Origin: Tiliqua scincoides | Taxonomy: Eukaryota > Chordata > Lepidosauria > Squamata > Scincidae | DNA: 64,000 nucleotides | Assembly: GCF_035046505.1 (NCBI RefSeq) | Contig: NC_089822.1 | Coordinates: 127,220,807-127,284,806, forward strand | Direction of reading: 5' to 3' | In this document: piece by piece, positions 54,356 through 64,000 of the stretch | Numbering within the stretch: the first letter of the stretch is position 1 | How the letters are laid out: the number at the start of each line of letters is the position of its first letter | Program-made: the position numbers and the translations under genes | Notes under the pieces: generated by a model | Told to the model about the DNA's origin: nothing | The model's input: the letters and a program-made list of their open reading frames with translations, nothing else | Database searches by the model: none

Positions 54356-55765
54356 ACCTTCCAGGACTGAGTGGCACCATTCTGGGGTGCTGTCCAGAGC
54401 CAGGGCTCTCCGGCCTGCACCCCACTCACCTGTCAGTCATTCCAAGTCCAGAAATGGGTGGCTGTCCCACCAGTCCCCTTCCCCAGCTGGAGGGCTTTGC
54501 AAGAAATGAAATCAGAGGGCTCAGGGATGCGACCCACTTTTGCCAACCCCCTGCTGGGAGAAGCAGGAGCTCCACAAGCACAACTTCACTTCTACTAGGG
54601 GGGGCCTCTTCAGAGCTCAAGGACAGCCAGTCAGGACAGGGGGGCGCTTCAGTGGGGCTTCTTGTTCCCCACTTGGGCAAAGATCCAAAGCCCCCCAGTG
54701 TCACCCCTTCCCCCAGTCAGCCTGCAGCCCCCGATGGTCCCCAGGGAGGCGCTGCTAGGTCCAGTGCGCACACCTGGCGCCGAGCCACCTACCATTCGAG
54801 CAGGGGGTCCCCATGCCTGCCAGGGTCGGGCTCCCGGCTCTGCCCTACGGGTACCGAGGCACCAGCAAGCAGCCCTCACTCCGCTCCTGCCCTGCCTTGC
54901 AGGATGAAGCCCCCTGGCCCTGAGGCTTCCCCTCTGCCGTCCCTCCTCTCCCTGCCTCTCTTGTCCCTTCCTTCGGCTCTCGCTCCATTCCTCGCCACTT
55001 GTCCCGTCCGTCCCGCCTTCTTGGCCATTCCCAGGCCCCTTTTAAGAGCCCAGCCCCCTACACTGCAGCCATTTACATCTAAGGGAGAGAGGTTGTGTTT
55101 CTGTGGAGCTCCTGGGGTGAGGCAGGAAAAAACACCTTTTTACCCCCCCCCCCAAATGGAGGGTATCTTAGATCAAGGAACAACGCCATGTAGGGGAGTC
55201 TCTGGGGCTCCAGAGGACATGGAAACCACACCTGTACCTCTTCGGATGGAGTAAAAAAACTTTCAGGAAGATATGGATTCCTTCTTCTCTGCTGAGGAAG
55301 ATGACATCTTAGGTGAGCTGCAAGGAAGCCCAGTGCTGGGGGGACCCTGAAATCCAACGCCATCCGGCTTCTAGGGGGGAGGGAGACCTCCCAGCAGTTA
55401 CCTGCAGATGCCCAACAGTCTGGGGAACGACCCTATGAAGAAATTACGGGGGCCCCCCTCACCCCTAGAAGTGTCTTTTGAACTCATAGACCTCACTGGG
55501 GAGTATGCTCTAAGCAAGTCCCAGGCTTTTCAGGCCTAATGGAGCAACAATTGTTTAAAGTGGAAAGCAATGCAGAGAGCTTCCAGGAAAGTGAATCTGT
55601 GAGGAAACCCCCCAGAATTTAGAGCATTTAAACCCATTCAGGCCCCTGTTTGGGCCTAGTTGTGAGCATAAGCAGGGTGCTTTGGCCAAAGCAGGCCCTA
55701 TACTTAGCTGCTTGGGTCAACAGGACATATTAAAAGATGCCCCCTGAATGCCCCTTTTGTGTCTG
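54356..55765. other. GC-rich intergenic stretch, no gene recognised
   Basis: Lies upstream of SOAT2 copy B. A 303-codon open frame (54343-55254, plus) is mostly Pro, Ser, Leu and Gly with no recognisable domain and looks like a by-product of base composition. It starts inside the duplicon edge. Confidence 0.5.
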
Positions 55766-56291
55766 TGTTAAAGAGGAAGTGGTGTTGCAGACACAAGCTT
55801 TGACCACAAGAAGTTGTGTTGCAGCTAGTACCTCAAAAACAGGAAACAGCTAGCTAACCACAACAGACAGGTGGTTAGAAGAAAAAAGAAACTTTTGCCA
55901 GCGTGCTATTAGCCAATGCAGAGCAGGAGATGGGACTTTTTGCAGCTAGAAAGATTTCGCATATTTAAAGTGCCATATTTAGTAAAAACATGCTGGGCAG
56001 GAATTGAGTAGTGAGATGTGTAGGCAGGGACAAAAGCCTCACGTGATATGCTGTTTGCCAATCAAGAATGTATCCAAGGCTTTGCAATTTGCATTTTGCC
56101 AATCAGAAATCTGACCAATGCTTTACAATGAAAAATTTGTTTTGTATATCAACTCAGAGCCCCAAGAGAATCGGGGTCAGAGACTTTGGAAGCTATTCCT
56201 CTGTGAACAGCACCCGGCTGAAAATAAAACCCGGCTTGTTTTCCTTGAAACCTCCTGGTGTCCGCTTCCATCCTTGCCTGAACCTGCAACA
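55766..56291 (+). other. LTR-like fossil
   Basis: About 526 bp with TGTT...AACA limits, several ccaat words, a TATA-like tatttaaag near 55969 and aataaa near 56222, in the order expected for U3-R-U5. The family is unassigned and no second LTR is seen in the window, so the call is tentative. Confidence 0.4.
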
Positions 56292-57548
56292 AATCTATGG
56301 CTATAGGAGACTCCCAGTCTTTGCCGCAGCTGTTCACTCAGGAGGAGCGAACTGTGGAAGGCACCAGACCCCAGGCCCAGGCTCGGGAGGCTTCGCTAGG
56401 CCCCGACACAGAAAGCAACAGTGAAGAGGCTTCTGTTGCTCTGCAAGGTTGCACGGTGGGGGAGCGACTTCTGAACCGACCGGGGGGACCCCCAATTGCA
56501 CAAGAAATACCATGTGAGCCGGCAGGCTCCGCCCAAGCACGGCAGGAGGCTTCCACGTCCCACCAAACAGACGGTTGGCTAGAAAGGAGGAAGGGAACCA
56601 GACCAAAAATGTCCTACGGCAAGCGTGAGGGCTATAGCGATTCCGAGATGGCCATGAGGAACAGGAGGCCCTGGTGGTAAGACCAGTAAAGAACAGGGAT
56701 CACTCCCCTTTGAAAGAAGCAGGCTTAGAAATGAGCTCTCCCGAACTGGAATGGCAAGGGAGGAAAAACCTCTACCAGGGGCAGAAGATGTACCAAGGGA
56801 AGAAAGGGGGGAAAAGGGAAACTGAGGAAAGGAATACTGTGGGACTGGCCGACTTTCCATAGCCGCCGGAACCCCCACGCACACCACAAGATACCCCTGA
56901 GCCAGCAGTGACTATCGACAGACCTCCCGCGAGCGAACTGGAACACACTGACAACGGGGAGTCGGAAGACTTCGAGACGACGGATCAGGCGGACAGACCC
57001 ATACCCAATCCCAGGGACGAGGAGAGACTGATCGGGTGGAGGCATCAGCTCAAAGGGCCGCTTGAAGATGGCTGCTGACCCCACTGTTTGATGATAATGA
57101 CCTGGTGAGGATCTGGGCCTACGTGGTAGCCCATTTGAGCTGCCCAACTGGTCCCGTGACTAAGGACTTCAACAAACACGGACAACAAAAGTCTTTCCCG
57201 TTCCTCACAAAAGCAAAGGATCTCCTGGTGGGGGTTCTGAGAGAATCGCCACCCGTCTTGCCGGCCGATGCTAGCTGGATGAAGGCCATGACTCTGGCTG
57301 TGACGGAGAAGATTTTGTTGATGCGTAGACTTAAGAAGACAAAAACCCTGTACCCGGAGTGGGTGAAGGAAGATGGACTCATCAAACTGTTCCAAGGTGT
57401 TTTGAGACACTGGGAGGACAGACAAAAGGCACAAGCCTCATCGGGGGATGCTGCTAACTTGCCAGCACCGCCCTTCTGGAAGGACGCCACAGATCAGAGC
57501 TCTCTCATGCCGATCAATGACTTCGTGGACTGGACTGGTAATGAGTGA
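56292..57548 (+). pseudogene. Possible internal remnant of an LTR element (fossil, broken)
   Basis: Directly follows the LTR-like stretch. It holds separate open stretches in different frames, including one at 57105-57548, none of which I recognise as a known protein. If it is the element's internal region, it is short and broken, with at least a few breaks and no recognisable polymerase part. It could instead be unrelated sequence. Confidence 0.3.
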
Positions 57549-57586
57549 AGTGCCTTCCTAGACCGGTAGTTCTGATGACTCTTAGG

Positions 57587-57755
57587 TAGGGTTGCCAGAC
57601 ACAGAGGGGGACAGAGTGCCTTGTATAGGAGAGGGAATGTGGGCAGGTGCAGCTCAACTGGAAGGGTTTGAAAAGCTACACTTGCCCACATTCCCTCTCC
57701 TATTCAGTGCTTAAAGGTCAAGGCACTCTGTCCCCCTTTGTATCTGGTCACCCTA
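57587..57755. mobile_element. 169-bp hairpin MITE (hAT-type)
   Basis: Starts tagggttgccagacac, ends gtatctggtcacccta; exact 8-bp target repeat CTCTTAGG (57579-57586 and 57756-57763). The arms complement each other over most of the length. Confidence 0.85.
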
Positions 57756-57763
57756 CTCTTAGG

Positions 57764-59035
57764 ACCTTTTCAGAAGTGGCACTGGGGTTGCTGCAGCATA
57801 GCTTCTTCCAGCACTGCTGGGACCATAGGAGAAGCCACAGAATGCAGTTCAAAACAACCATTTTATAGTCATTACATGGTCCAGGCTGGCTGAGTGTGCA
57901 ACAGCCTCTGCCTCCTGAAATGAAGACATGAAGTTGCAGCAGGTTCAGTGGGGTGTGACCTTAAGTTGTGAAGAAGCCATAAGGATGACCAAGAAAGAAA
58001 ATCTGTGAAATGGGACTACCACTGAGCACATTTGGAACTTTAGAATTGCTTGTTAGGATTTTGTGCAGAGACACTGGGATGCATGTGAAAATAAACACAT
58101 AGCATGGAAGAGCTTTTGTCTTGCAAACTGGAAGAGATGGAGTTCAACGAGGAACGTAGGAGTCATTTTGGCATGTTTCTTATTTGAATGCATGTTTTGT
58201 ACCATGGATCTGCTCCTTTGAAGGTTATGTAGCTATCATATCATGTTCCCAACTTTTTTCTAAGGCAGACTGTTTTTTCCTATGCACGTTCATTGCTGTG
58301 TCATCAGATTCAGCACTATTATGGGCTTTCATACATTTGTGATGACACAACCAAAGCATCTGATTTCATCCTTTCTGGCTTTTCATTAGCAGTTTATCTA
58401 ATTAATATTGTTTCTCATCAGCATATGAAGCTGTCTGTAGGTAAATGCTTTAGAGCCCAATTCCAAGCTCCCTGCACCAGCCCTCCACTGACAGTAAGTG
58501 TCACAAATGTACCATAAGTCATGCCCGCAACACTCAGCACTGGGTCAGCACTGGCGCCTACTCAGCGCCAGTCCGTGCATAGCTGGTGCCAGCCAGAGGC
58601 CCATCACATGCCGCCCAGAGCAAGGGACGAACTCTGGGTGGGGGAGAGTTTAATTGGGGTGGGGGTAGGCATTCCTAAGTGGGGGGAGGGCAGGTAGGGA
58701 GGGAGCAAGGAAGGAAGGGGTGGGACCAGTGGAGTAGATCCAGAACCCTGTGTGTCGTGCCTCCTGGCCTGACAAAGGGCCTCTCAACTCTGTTCCGGCA
58801 AAATAGTTGGTGCAGACTTGTGTAGCCCCATTGCAGGGCTTCGTCCTTTTCCCTGAACAATGTCTCCTTCCCCTGAGGAGACTCTGGCACCTGCCTGAAG
58901 CCCATAGGATGCAACGGTAGCCATTTTGGCACTGCTGTTCCTCCAGGCACTGGGCAATTTAGGATTGGGCTGTTATTCCTCTCCTCCCTTTTTTCCTTTG
59001 TGTGGTAAGCCTACTGTCTGTGTCCCTTAAAGCCC
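57764..59035. other. Intergenic, no gene recognised
   Basis: AT-rich unique-looking sequence to about 58450, then a GC-rich repeat (58452-58970) related to 8822-9275. No exon supported. Confidence 0.5.
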
Positions 59036-59119
59036 AATACTATGCATGTCTACTCAGAAGTAAGTCCCATTATAGTCAATGAAACTTACTCCCAGGTAAG
59101 TGTGGATAGGATTGCAGCC
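59036..59119 (+). repeat. Short interspersed repeat (catgtctactcagaagtaag module)
   Basis: The module runs from catgtctactcagaagtaag to ggataggattgcagcc. It recurs at about 39355-39440, 44095-44160 and 47640-47790. Class unknown. Confidence 0.5.
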
Positions 59120-59121
59120 TT

Positions 59122-60616
59122 AGGGTCCAATCCTATCCAACTTTCCAACAGCGATGTAGCCATGCTAATGGGATATGTGCTGCATCCTCTGGGGGGGGGA
59201 GCAATGTATTCTCAAGGTAAGGGAACATGTATTCTCTTTTCTCTCGGCAAAGGCATGGCTAGGTCATTTGACACCCGGGGCCCATACATTTCTGTCACCC
59301 CATACGAAATAATTAATAGTTTAATTATTATTAACTATATTATTAACTAATTAATTCACATTTTTATACCACCCTTTCTCTAAACGCTCAAGTGGTGTAC
59401 ATGGTTCCTCCCCTTATTTTGTCCTCACAACAACCCTGTGAGGTAGGTGAGACAGATAGTAATAGTCATGACATGAAATGAATAATAATAATGGCCAGAA
59501 AATAAACGCAGTTAGTATTTCCCCATGAGCAACGGATGAAATTCTGCATCAAATGGTATATAACACGATAGTATTATTCCTAAAAGCCATGATTTCCAGA
59601 ATTTTGGTCACTAGGGGGTCACTCCCCCCCCCCATGTCTCATTGGCCTGTTTTGAGTAAGTCAGTGGTTCTCAAACTTTTAACACTGAGACCCACTTTTT
59701 AGAATGACAATCTGTCCAAGACCCCGGAAGTGATGTCATGGCTGGAAGTGACATCATCAAGCAAAATAAAATAATTATAAATAATTTAATTAAAGAAAAA
59801 CAGATAATTAAATAATGGAAAGCTAAGGGGAATTTACCAAGTGAATTTTCTCTGTAGCCTGCCTGCAATAACACCACCCCACACACAAAAAATCAGTGAG
59901 ATTTTCAGCCCTCCCCAGTGCCCACCTTACCAACTTAAGCCTCTGTTTTATTCTTGGAGGGGAGGGGTGCTGCCTTCTGGAGCAGTTGTTGAGCTCCACT
60001 TTCATCAGATTGGGACCGTGCAGCCAGCCTTGCATTACCCTTTGCCTGACTTGACCAGCAGCCAAGGCATATTTGCTTACTAGCGAGTAAACACAACCGT
60101 GTGGCTTACTTTCGCTTTCCACAGGGCTCAGTACATTCGCCTGCTTGGAGGGAGGGACCTCCTTCTCAGGTGTTTTTTGGGGGCAGCTTTCATTGGATAG
60201 GAACCATTCTGTTGTCATTGGATTCCTCTCAGCCTGACCTTTCTGACACACTAAGGCACATTCGCCTACTCACGAGTAAACACACGATATGGCTTGGTTT
60301 TACTTTCCATAGGGCTCCATGCATTTTTTGGTTTTCAGTTTTTTGGCTATAACTTTTGATGGAAAGGGGATCATTTCCTCCAATTTTTTGCATTGAATTC
60401 AGCTGGAAATTCTGCATTCAATGGTATATAGCATAATGGGGTTACTTGTAGCCTTCACGATGTTAGCAATGTGGGCTCATTTGTGGTTTCACCACCCCCC
60501 CAAGGTTGGTACCTGGGGCGGACCACCCCCCGCTCCTTGCTAGCTATGCCACTGCCTCAGGGCTGCATTTTGGTTGTATTGATGCTGAAAAATTGGATAA
60601 GATTGGACCCTTAATC
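59122..60616. mobile_element. Palindromic MITE split by a composite hAT-type element
   Basis: The outer halves (59122-59247 and 60555-60616) are a Harbinger-like MITE (gggtccaatcctatccaac ... ggataagattggaccc). The insert 59248-60554 is the reverse-orientation relative of 50082-51499, ending tagctatgccactg. Confidence 0.65.
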
Positions 60617-61570
60617 CCTTACTCTTTTGTCCTAGTGATCAGCCAGTTAAGCACACTGTGTTCCCTGGCTGTATTCTGGATGTGCCATGGAAAAGCAGGT
60701 ATCATGCAAGCACCGATACCGCCTTGGGGGAGTTCTGTCCTTCACATGAGAATAAATTCACTATGTTAGGACATGTTCGCCATGTTCATGCAATGTTTCT
60801 GAATGAAAGTTCTATGGGTTGATGGCACAACTCCACAAAAACACATGCCAGGGAGCTGTGACCAGTTGCCACTGTCTGGAGTGTTCCTGCTATTTATCTT
60901 TGAGCAAGTGAAGATGTGTGACTCCTTGTGGCACTTCATGTTTTTTCTGCAGGAAACACCTGTATATATGCTGCCAACTGCAGCCATAAAATTTGAATCG
61001 ACCCTTAGAGTCCAGATGCTGGAACTATTAAGTAAAGTGGGCCTATGTGGGTGGGGAGGGCAAGGGAACATGCAAATTAGCCCTTAGGTTTGATAAGCAC
61101 CTACCTTAATTGCATATATAAAAATGTGTGAGCATCTCTGCTGACTGAGAGCCAAGCTGGGCCTGACATAGGAAGTCCATGATTGGATCTCCCAACATCT
61201 TTTCATTTTGTGATGTGAGGTGTGTGTGGGGGGGTGGGATGGGTGGATGGATGGTTTTTGTTTAGTCCTTTCACTCTGTGCTGCAGCCCCAATCCAGATT
61301 TCCCCTCTGAGGCTCTATTAGCTACAGAGGGAGAAACACATCAATGCTTATTGTATGTTTTTCCCTCAGCTTGATGTGTGTGTGAATTCACAGGATGAAA
61401 GGTGTATTGGTGTGTTAACACCCAAAAGTGTGGTCCCAATCCAAATGGAGGAGGGGGAGGGAACCACAGCTGTGTTTAACAAGTTAAAAAGATGTGGGGG
61501 TATTCCATCATGAATCTTCCAAATCACATGCATAGGGCAGTTGAAGTTGTTACTTCCCCATAAACGAGAC
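60617..61570. other. Intergenic, no gene recognised
   Basis: No exon, RNA gene or clear repeat that I can support. Confidence 0.4.
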
Positions 61571-61956
61571 CAGGGGTCCCCAAACCCTGGCCCGGGGGCC
61601 AGATGTGACCCACAACAAGTCTTTATCCAACCCACAGCAAGCTTCTGGTCCCCTGAAAGACTCTGACCCGCTCAACCAAATGTGACCAGAGTTGTGCTCC
61701 AGTTGCATCTGGAGGGTGTTCTGCGGGCCAGAGAAGACATGCGCCTCCCTTCAGAATGCCTTCTTAAAGGCCTAAAAACATCCTGGTTTTCCTGAAAAAC
61801 CAGAAGTGACTTTTTGGGCCATCTGAATGCCTTAGGCTTTCTGAGGCTTTCTAATGTATTTATTTAAATTTTATATTTAAAATTTATTTTTCCAGCCCTC
61901 GACACCATGCCAGATATTTGATGTGGCCCTCTGGCCTAAAAGTTTAGAGATCCTTG
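61571..61956 (+). mobile_element. hAT-type element, 386 bp
   Basis: Starts caggggtccccaaac, ends tagagatccttg; flanks AACGAGAC and AACTAGAC. Same family as 24909-25302. Confidence 0.65.
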
Positions 61957-62690
61957 AACTAGACTCCTGGAATTGAATACTTACAGTAGTCCTGTGCAAG
62001 CAAGCTGTGGAATTTTCCCAGAAGAAACAAAAGAAAGGCAAGTGAGCTAGTGAGCAAGCTAGAGAGTGAGATTGCTTTGACCAAAAACCTTTGATTTTTT
62101 GTTGAGACTAGTGAGAACTGTGTGGCCTCTTCACGTGCCATGAGACTGTTTTGGGTCATGCTGTCCTTACATGCTCCCACTGCCATATGCACATGCAAAC
62201 AATTGTGTCACACATCTCAGGCAATAGGAGGAGGATGTTTGTACATAAGATGGGAGATGGGAGGCTCACAGTGTACACTGCAATGATTGAGTTTCGTCCA
62301 GGTTACTGAGAGTGCTGACATTTTAGCATACACACAAGGTGAAAAAGACAGGCAACCAACCACCCTCCCGTGGAAAACATGGGAAGTTTGCTCATGTCTG
62401 TACTGTATTTGTGTTAAAGTCATTCATAGGGGAGGTTTTTACAGTTCCATGGTGATTGTTGCTCCACTACTTAGTACTGATTTTTTTTTCTGTTGCTGCA
62501 GAATGAATATGTTGATTTACCTCTCCCTCTGTACTGTACACTGTTGCATTTTTTGTCACTATTTCCTGGTACTTTGTTTACGGAAGTATTGGTTTATTCT
62601 GTTTTGGCCTTGTTAAAAGTTACCTCATACGTATAATGGCATTGTTTGCATTGGTTTCAAAATATGTATGCCATTGTTTGCAGTAAAACA
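61957..62690. other. Intergenic, no gene recognised
   Basis: AT-rich with short open frames only; nothing I can assign. Confidence 0.4.
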
Positions 62691-62742
62691 TTCTCTCTCT
62701 CTGTGTGTGTGTGTGTGTGTGTGTGTGTTTGTGTGTGTGATA
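62691..62742. repeat. CT/GT microsatellite
   Basis: (CT)n followed by an interrupted (GT)n run. Confidence 0.95.
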
Positions 62743-63001
62743 TTCTTCTAAAATAAAACTCTGACAAAGCTGCTGGCTTTAAAAAAAATGGTAATAAAAA
62801 GCACAATTTGAATGACTATGTAGGTTAAAACAAGCACCTCTCAAGCACTACAGGAACTCTCTATGCACTTCTTCATCTACACAGAGGAAGTGCATTTTGT
62901 GTTAATTGGGTTTGTTTTTAAAAATTATTAAACCTGATGTGGATTTTGTGGAAATGATAGTTTCTGAAAAACAAAAGCCCACACCATCATTTAAACTTTA
63001 T

Positions 63002-63470
63002 GCAGTGGTTCTCAAACTGGTGGCTTGCAACCCACCAGTTCATGCAGCGCTTCCCCTGTCCCTTTAAGGGGTGGGGGAAGAAGAGAGGCAGAGAAGCGAT
63101 CCCCAGGATCATATCCCTAAGGGGGGTGCTTTCACTTACTTGGACTTGGTGAGAGCTGCTGGAGGCTGGCAGGAGGTACGGGGAACCCAGCACAGTTCTC
63201 TGTAAGGCTCCCTGAGACTTGGAATCTTGAAACAGAGGAAGGGCTCCCTGCAGGGCTCCTCCACAGGAATCTCCATTTCAAGATTCCAAGCCTCAGGGAG
63301 CCCTGCGGAGGGCTGCACTGGGCTCCCTGCACCTCCTACAGCATCCAGCAGCCCTCACTGTCCAAGTAAGTGAAAGCACCCCCCCTCATCCCCCTTAGGG
63401 ACGTGATCCTGGGAATTGCTTCCCGGCCCTTGCCGTTCCCCTGCAAAGACTTAATGAGGGAGTGAAGCTC
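63002..63470. mobile_element. hAT-type palindromic element, partial
   Basis: Starts cagtggttctcaaactgg like 26862-27366; the inner part has inverted arms (ccttggaatcttgaaa-type words on both sides of about 63260). The right end is not clear. Confidence 0.4.
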
Positions 63471-63474
63471 CCTT

Positions 63475-64000
63475 CGGTAAGATAATATCTTTATTAATCT
63501 GTACTCCTGGCCATGATTCTTCTGAAAGACAATAAACATTTGTCATACTACTCCAATTAGGTGGTCCACATGGATTCTTCCTTCTCTCATTAGAACAATA
63601 TTCATATTTTTGTTCAATAATTGCTAGGTCCTTTGGAGACTTCAGAAAAAGGACATTATTTTTTTTTTAATATTTTATGTATTATAATATCTTTAGAACC
63701 AAAATGAATCAGGCATTTCCAAATAGTCTCTGAGGTTGCATCTCAGCCACACTGAAGCACAGAGACCCAACCATTTCCATGTTTCCAGATGCATGGGATA
63801 AATGTTGCAGCGGCTATCAATCTTCCTGAATATAATTTATGGTGCTTTTCTTGAACTAACTTTCAGCATTTCCAGTCCAAATTACACTAGCCTTCAAAGG
63901 CAATATATAACTGGTCATTGTAATAATTATATTTAATATGTCATGCCAGAAAGATTTAAATTTTGGACAACCCAATTGCATGCAGCAACATGTACCTTTA
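63475..64000 (-). mobile_element. Probable L1 LINE remnant, runs off the window
   Basis: Read on the minus strand, the right part gives HAIGLSKIKSFWHDILNIII, resembling the C-terminal region of L1 ORF2 (cys/trp-rich 'FW..I...I' segment), and then decays. Assignment by general resemblance only. Confidence 0.35.

Noticed and set aside
54343-55254. 303-codon plus-strand open frame
   Set aside because: Low-complexity Pro/Ser/Leu composition, no domain, starts in the duplicon edge, and GC-rich DNA makes long open frames by chance.
1-64000. tRNA, rRNA or CRISPR features
   Set aside because: No cloverleaf, rRNA core sequence or regularly spaced repeats were seen; the repeats present are transposon copies and microsatellites.

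Overview
The window looks like a stretch of a squamate-reptile (lizard-type) nuclear genome. It has intron-rich vertebrate exons, abundant CR1 LINE pieces, very many non-autonomous hAT-type and other DNA-transposon copies, and no prokaryotic features. The species cannot be named from the sequence alone.

The only recognisable host gene is sterol O-acyltransferase 2 (SOAT2/ACAT2), an endoplasmic-reticulum MBOAT enzyme that makes cholesteryl esters. It is present TWICE, head to tail, both copies on the minus strand. Copy A has coding exons between 2727 and 26076; copy B has coding exons between 32645 and 53950. In each copy I could place 15 coding exons, from an initiator ATG (MEP... in A, MEL... 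in B) to a C terminus ending in [10 protein letters not shown] and a stop. The exon phases are compatible and no exon has an internal stop, so both copies look able to encode full-length proteins of about 538 (A) and 542 (B) residues. The order is 3' end of A, 5' end of A, a 4.7-kb spacer made largely of transposons, 3' end of B, 5' end of B.

The duplicated unit runs from about 1802 to 26533 (A) and from about 31227 to 54355 (B). The paralogues act as each other's 'empty site'. Many insertions present in one copy are flanked by a clean 8-bp target repeat and missing from the other, so they landed after the duplication. They include hAT-type elements at 24909-25302 in A and at 39742-40104, 40423-41161, 47506-47877, 50082-51499 and 52630-53434 in B, and a 2-kb CR1 at 17741-19802 in A. 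Older elements, such as the CR1 tail next to exon 14 and a 179-bp palindromic MITE, are shared by both.

Divergence between the copies is patchy. Exons 8 and 9 are identical, exons 14-15 differ little, and exon 13, which carries the catalytic histidine, differs most and mainly at amino-acid-changing positions. Copy B has also lost the exon-1 splice donor used by A, with a usable in-frame donor 9 bp further on.

Region by region: 1-1801, repeats, no gene; 1802-26533, duplicon A with SOAT2 copy A; 26534-31226, transposon-filled spacer; 31227-54355, duplicon B with SOAT2 copy B; 54356-55765, GC-rich, no recognised gene; 55766-57548, a broken LTR-element-like fossil of unassigned family; 57587-57755, a hairpin MITE; 57764-64000, nested MITEs, a microsatellite and probable L1 remnants, no recognised gene.
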